Shown here: piece after piece, positions 59,700 to 64,000 of the stretch
Numbering within the stretch: the stretch's first letter is position 1
How the letters are laid out: the number at the start of each line of letters is the position of its first letter
DNA from: Marchantia polymorpha subsp. ruderalis
Lineage: Eukaryota > Streptophyta > Marchantiopsida > Marchantiales > Marchantiaceae
Length of the DNA: 64,000 bases
Assembly (NCBI GenBank): GCA_037833965.1
Contig: AP031353.1
Location: 9,860,501-9,924,500 of the forward strand
Reading direction: 5' to 3'
The notes under the pieces: model-generated
Databases searched by the model: none
Seen by the model: only the letters and a program-made list of their open reading frames with translations
Told to the model about the DNA's origin: nothing
Made by a program: the position numbers and the translations under genes

Positions 59700-60960
59700 A
59701 GACCGTGCTCCTTGATGATGATGTCACTGTCCTTGAAGCTGTGGAGGAAAATATTGAGCCAGTTCAAATTTCACAGCATGCGCTTCGATTGCAATCTGCT
59801 CTAACCTATCGATATGTACGGCTGCTTCTCCTTCGTTGTCGTCCGAGTCATCTTTCTCGATGTGCTCTGCCAACTGCCGGCGACCACACACATGATTCCT
59901 CTTAGGCTTCTTGAAAGTACAGCGCTCGTCATAATCTTGGTCATGTTTAGGAATGTGCTCTTTCATCAATGATTTCAAATTTTTCTTGGCCTTGCCAATC
60001 TAGTCCTTGGATATGCCGTACTTGACGAGGCGGCGTCTATTTTTTGGATCAAGCAATACAGCGATGACGTGATTTGTTGGATAATGAACTTTTTCTCGAG
60101 TAAGTGTCGAATGATCGATTTGATGACGATGATGTGTTTTGAGTCCTTTGCAATCTAATTATTGGTGCCGTCACTCGCCGTGTAGTTTACGTACTCAGTG
60201 ACCAGATTGCAATGAAGTAGTATGTTGTGCATGAAGTAGCACACGCATTGAAGCGTCAGCTGTTTGAATACTCCATGGCGAGGTACTTTTCCTAGAACGG
60301 CCGAAGGAACGTGATGAGCTCCAGCAGCATCTCCTCGTCAATCTGTGCGATCTCCGCCACTTCTTGACTATCAACGTCATCACGAGCTGTTCATAAGCAT
60401 TTGCGATGCTGCTCTGTAACAAGAAATTTCATCGAGTTACATTCTTCTGCTTGATCGTCTTATCTAGCTCTTCTTGGAGATCATACTGCTTGACATACGT
60501 GGTAAGTGCCTTGCAACGATCGATCAGATAGATTAGATCTTGAGTAGATTCATAATGCTTGTAGAATGGAACGGATTTCTTACTGTCGACTTGCTTCGTT
60601 GTGTTGGCGAACACAGTCATGATAATTGTTGCAATGATGTGATCGATGCATGTAGACTAATTATAATAGCTCGGTATATTATCTTGTGCGTGCATATTGG
60701 ACCCTCGATCGCTGAAGACGGTCACATTAGAAGTATCCATGATAGAAAATTATTCCAGTATAGACCGAACCTTGATCGAGACTATGCAAGCAGTATGACA
60801 GAATGGACAACATGTCAAGATGCGATGGGGCAGAACTAAATCATAATTGATCAGGTGGCTCTTGACGGACATGAACAATGTTTTATTGATATTGTCTGTC
60901 CAGATCTTGATCGTATTCGCCATCTTAATGCCTAATTCGGTCTTGTGGAAGAACTACTTG
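59700..60960 (-). pseudogene. hAT transposase remnant
   Basis: Reading minus-strand frames from right to left: IKIWTDNINKTLFMSVKSHL (about 60,930-60,860) fits the hAT block with D-x-WT; VTVFSDRGSNM (about 60,730-60,695) fits the catalytic TDRGSN block; CKALTTYVKQYDLQEELDK and IKQKNVTRWN (to about 60,425) fit the VxYxKxxxLxxxLxxxxKQ..TRWNS block; and LLEKKFIIQQITSSLYCLIQ (about 60,107-60,045) fits the dimerisation region. Frameshifts and stops separate the blocks, so no active transposase is encoded. Confidence 0.75.
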
Positions 60961-61196
60961 CAGCACAATGTGCACTATCGTTGTTGGCGTTGTTGAACAT
61001 GATCGTTAACCTCCCAAACTTGGCTATAAGCTCAAGTATAGAATTGTCGTGCTCGTTTGCGCTTCGAGTTGACAACATGTTGCACATCGTCGCTACGAGG
61101 CACGGCCGTAGGCAGGGATTCGTCATCGCAGAGCATGTCCTGCACCGCAGAGTAGTTGCGGCCACTAGTGCTCATAATCTCAGTGTTTCTCAAAGA

Positions 61197-61249
61197 ATGA
61201 TGAGTTGCGTGATGAGTTTGACAATCAAATTCATCACGCAACTCATCAT
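61197..61249. repeat. Perfect inverted repeat inside the hAT element, 19-nt arms, 15-nt spacer
   Basis: ATGATGAGTTGCGTGATGA (61197-61215) is exactly reverse-complemented at 61231-61249; pairing continues with one mismatch into the spacer. Confidence 0.9.
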
Positions 61250-61525
61250 GTTGCCTAAACCCAAAACCCTAAAAAAATTACCACTTGGAACTGAGTAGTA
61301 ACTTGGAAGTCTACCACGAACTACGCAGCAGCGCCATGAACTTTGTGGCTGACTTTCGCAATGGTCAAGGATTACATGGAAATTACCGGTTAATCCATTG
61401 AGCTTTATATTTACTCTATCTGTTATCTTACCTATAACCTAGACTTTACATTTTAACTCTACCTTTAACCGATTTACCAGATAGCAACAAAAGTTTACGA
61501 TACCTTGCTGAATACTATTTGAAAC

Positions 61526-62714
61526 ATGAGATTTGTAAAAATAAAATCTTCTCATAATCATCTAGCAATTAATTAAAAATAATTTACCATACAATAAACA
61601 TGTTTTTTTGTCTGAATATTATTGTATTTATTCACTTATAAACCAAATAGAACATTGAATCAAAATTTCAAAAATCTGTATAATGTGAAGTCTGATGTTA
61701 AAATTATGACTTTATTTTTTTGAAATTTTTACATAAAATTTAAATTAAAAAAATATATATATTTCAATAATTATCTAAGTTGTCTTGACATGATAATATA
61801 CACTGTAAATTTTAAAATATCTAATTTTCATTTAAAGTAAATTCTATTTTTAAATAATTTCTATATGAAATTTGGTCAAAATATTTTATTGGTTAATAGT
61901 ATAAATAGTTTTGTTTCAATTTTTTCATAGATAAATTATCTTTAAAATAAAAAAATTATTTAATATATTTTAAAGTAGATTATGAAATAAAAAGAAATTA
62001 TGTATTCATTTTAGATTTTGATATCCATTCAAACTATAAGAGAGTTAAATGATCAATTGCATATGAAAAGTATATAAGAGGAATTGTTTAAAATATAAAA
62101 TTTATAAAGTAGCATTTTTATTAACTGATTAAGAAAAACTATAACAATTCTAAGTTTTATCCAATAAATATCTTATATCGATATCATAAAATTTAGATTC
62201 AAACATAGTTAGATATAAATATGGTTTTCATTATTAAATTTGCTGATTTTGTGGTAAAAAAAACATTGACATTTAGTTATATAGGATCTTACAAAGAAAA
62301 AAAATTTCAAAAATGTTAGATGACCTTAATCAAATGATGTGTGATGAGATAGATAGATAGATAGATATATATTATAAATTATCTAAAATTCTAGAAAATC
62401 ATTAAAAAAATTATTTAGGAAATTAATTTTCATCTTTACATTTTTCAAACAAAATCTAAATTTTTGGTTTTAACATAAAATCTATATCTTTGAAAAAATA
62501 TAAGATCCTAAATAAATCTTCAAATTGTTTTTAATTAAATAAAAAAAAGTAATTTGTACTATCATTATATAAAATAATACCAATTCTATAAAATAATTGA
62601 TAGCAAAGTGAAAAATTGTCTTAAAACATAATTCTACTCAATTTTGGATTTAGAAAAAAATTTCAAACATTGTTAATAATTTCAAAATTTATGATGACAT
62701 TAAGATATTTTGAT
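61526..62714. other. Extremely AT-rich intergenic DNA
   Basis: No open frames of note. A GATA microsatellite lies at about 62,349-62,368. Confidence 0.45.
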
Positions 62715-63345
62715 TGTTTGACAATTCAATGTAAAAGCAAAAGAACACAGAAATCCACTAAACATATAATCACGACGACATATACATGACTTGCCACTTT
62801 CAACCCACGTTCATGCGAATAAGAATATCTTACTAAAACCTACAAAATATTCAAAGCCAGTTATAGCTAGTATTACAATATACAGTGTGTAGCAAAATCC
62901 TAATCGTAATTAAAATTAGAACTAAATCTACTACTATTGAGCTAAATTTTGTTAAACCCAAATTTAAGTTCATGCTAAATTTTTTTGTCATTTATACATG
63001 TTGTGAGTACATTAATTTGCATAAGTCATACAACTTAGAAGTGATTTCTATTTAAAAAATTTTTTAACTAAAGTTAACTTAAACTAACTTGCAGCCATAT
63101 AGTAAAGACGAAAAATGTATAAAGATAATAAAAATGCTAAGAAATTTTAATTATGCTCATCATGCAAACCTTGCATGGTTAACCATGTTTAATCACAATG
63201 TAAGCAATAATTTTTATCAACACATGAATTAGATTAAAAAAATTGCTAATAAACTTTAACTATGATCATCATGCAAAATTTGCATAGTGACAATGTTTAG
63301 TTACAATGTAAACAATAACTTTGATCAACTCATGAATTGTATTGA
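62715..63345 (-). repeat. Dispersed AT-rich repeat, possibly 3' LTR of the adjacent copia remnant
   Basis: Similar in blocks and orientation to 4,452-5,060. It lies just downstream (minus strand) of the copia pol remnant, where the 3' LTR would be. On the minus strand it contains GAACGTGGGTTGAAAGTGGC, a segment often seen in copia LTRs. It includes a local duplication: 63,131-63,237 and 63,238-63,345 share GCTAA-AAA-TTTAA, ATCATGCAAA, TTGCAT, CAATGTAA-CAATAA and ATGAATT in the same order. Confidence 0.5.
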
Positions 63346-63419
63346 TTTTAACGTCTATTTTGACTAACTTAATGTTTCACTCTATTGTTGATTATTTAAT
63401 TTGAAATAATATGTAACTC

Positions 63420-63960
63420 ATTTTACTATCACAATGAAGTTTGATAACCTCATGTTTCAATACAAACTCAATGATAAGTTTATTCAACCAAGTAGTTTTT
63501 ACGTTGCTTTAGCTGCCGTTATATATTCAACTTCTATTGTGGATTGATTGTGGATTATGCACTTTTGTATGATATATTTCCAACTAAAGCAGTCATCATC
63601 AAATGTAAACACAAGATCCTCAATTATTTGGCATTGTCTATTAAATCATCAAACAATATATCATAATCTTTAGTATTTTTTTGATACTTAGAAATTTATT
63701 TCACTTCTTTCACATTTCTTGAATTTGACATGTATTTGATCATCTTGCTTATAGTTAGAGCAATATGAGGTCTTGTGCATATCATCAAATACATGAGACT
63801 ATACACAATTTTATCCTGAAAATTGATGACATCTTTCATTTCTCAATGACATTGATTGAACATTCAGCTATGAAAAGTTATAAATTAATTGCATAAAAAT
63901 GCATATTCTTTTGGAATTGTCATGTTAAATTGGTTATACATAATTGCATTGACTAAAAAA
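63420..63960 (-). pseudogene. Ty1/copia pol remnant (end of reverse transcriptase and RNase H)
   Basis: On the minus strand, about 63,840-63,715 reads VYSLMYLMICTRPHIALTIS followed by KMIKYMSNSRN, the copia block GSLMYxMxxTRPDIxxAVxxxSRxMxxP. Then comes SKYQKNTKDYDILFDD (RYLKGTxxYGIxF). Near 63,540-63,470 STIEVEYITAAKAT matches the RNase H motif STxEAEYxAxxxA. Stops and frameshifts show it is dead. It continues beyond the right edge of the window. Confidence 0.8.
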
Positions 63961-64000
63961 TAATTTTTATGTTTCCAAATTTCTATCCATTTCAAATATA

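Larger units (their letters stand above)
59201..61517 (-). mobile_element. hAT-superfamily DNA transposon, degenerate, with recognisable ends
   Basis: Left end TAGACCTCGGCAAGGT (59201-59216) matches the inverted right end ACCTTGCTGAATACTA (61502-61517) at 12 of 16 positions. The flanking 8-mers TTTAATAC (59193-59200) and TTTGAAAC (61518-61525) agree at 6 of 8, consistent with an aged 8-bp target-site duplication, as hAT elements make. Subterminal ACCTTACC / TACCTATAACC-type repeats sit inside both ends. The interior carries a broken hAT transposase on the minus strand. Length 2,317 bp. Confidence 0.75.

Noticed and set aside
6000-64000. Search by eye for tRNA, rRNA and CRISPR arrays
   Set aside because: No GGTTCGAATCC-type T-arm paired with an acceptor stem, no rRNA core motifs and no regularly spaced direct repeats were found; a covariance-model scan would be needed to exclude a tRNA fully.

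Overview
The window looks like nuclear DNA of a land plant. Five conserved genes are split by GT..AG introns or carry plant-type organelle-targeting extensions, and there is no operon structure, Shine-Dalgarno pattern, tRNA, rRNA or CRISPR array. The metabolic genes are plant-like: cytosolic glutamine synthetase, dehydroascorbate reductase and a mitochondrial phosphate carrier. GC-rich gene islands with long untranslated flanks full of CAG/CTG, GA/CT and GGCA repeats, an SLC15-like peptide transporter and two intronless lineage-type proteins make a bryophyte, perhaps a liverwort, my best guess. That taxonomic call is inference.

Layout. 1-2.4 kb: 3' part of a POT-family transporter (+). 2.4-8.4 kb: AT-rich spacer with an LTR-like repeat, perfect hairpins and a decayed Ty3/gypsy integrase. 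8.4-9.3 kb: small three-exon gene (+). 9.4-14.1 kb: spacer. 14.55-15.77 kb: intronless mitochondrial phosphate carrier (+). 17.58-18.46 kb: intronless unrecognised protein (-). 21.3-24.65 kb: L-2-hydroxyglutarate dehydrogenase, five exons (+). 27.5-30.7 kb: glutamine synthetase, twelve exons (-). 30.7-39.4 kb: long spacer. 39.4-40.9 kb: intronless coiled-coil protein with Ala/Gln tracts (-). 41-50.5 kb: spacer becoming very AT-rich, with a clean solo LTR at 48,966-49,223. 50.5-53.6 kb: dehydroascorbate reductase, seven exons (-). 55-64 kb: AT-rich transposon territory with a 240-bp tandem dimer, a hAT element with recognisable ends (59,201-61,517) and a Ty1/copia pol remnant at the right edge.

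How the genes relate. They are independent eukaryotic transcription units. Several belong to organelle or redox/nitrogen metabolism: phosphate import for ATP synthesis, repair of L-2-hydroxyglutarate to 2-oxoglutarate, ammonium assimilation and ascorbate recycling. L2HGDH and glutamine synthetase are convergent neighbours. I see no evidence of a functional cluster.

The least explained structure is a scatter of perfect short inverted repeats (arms 13-20 nt, mostly 2-17 nt spacers) across spacers, introns, a 5' leader, a transposon and one coding exon. They are far more frequent than chance allows and look like traces of a recurrent local inverted-copy mutation.

Splice structures were derived by hand from GT/AG sites, reading phase and family similarity; no database search was possible.
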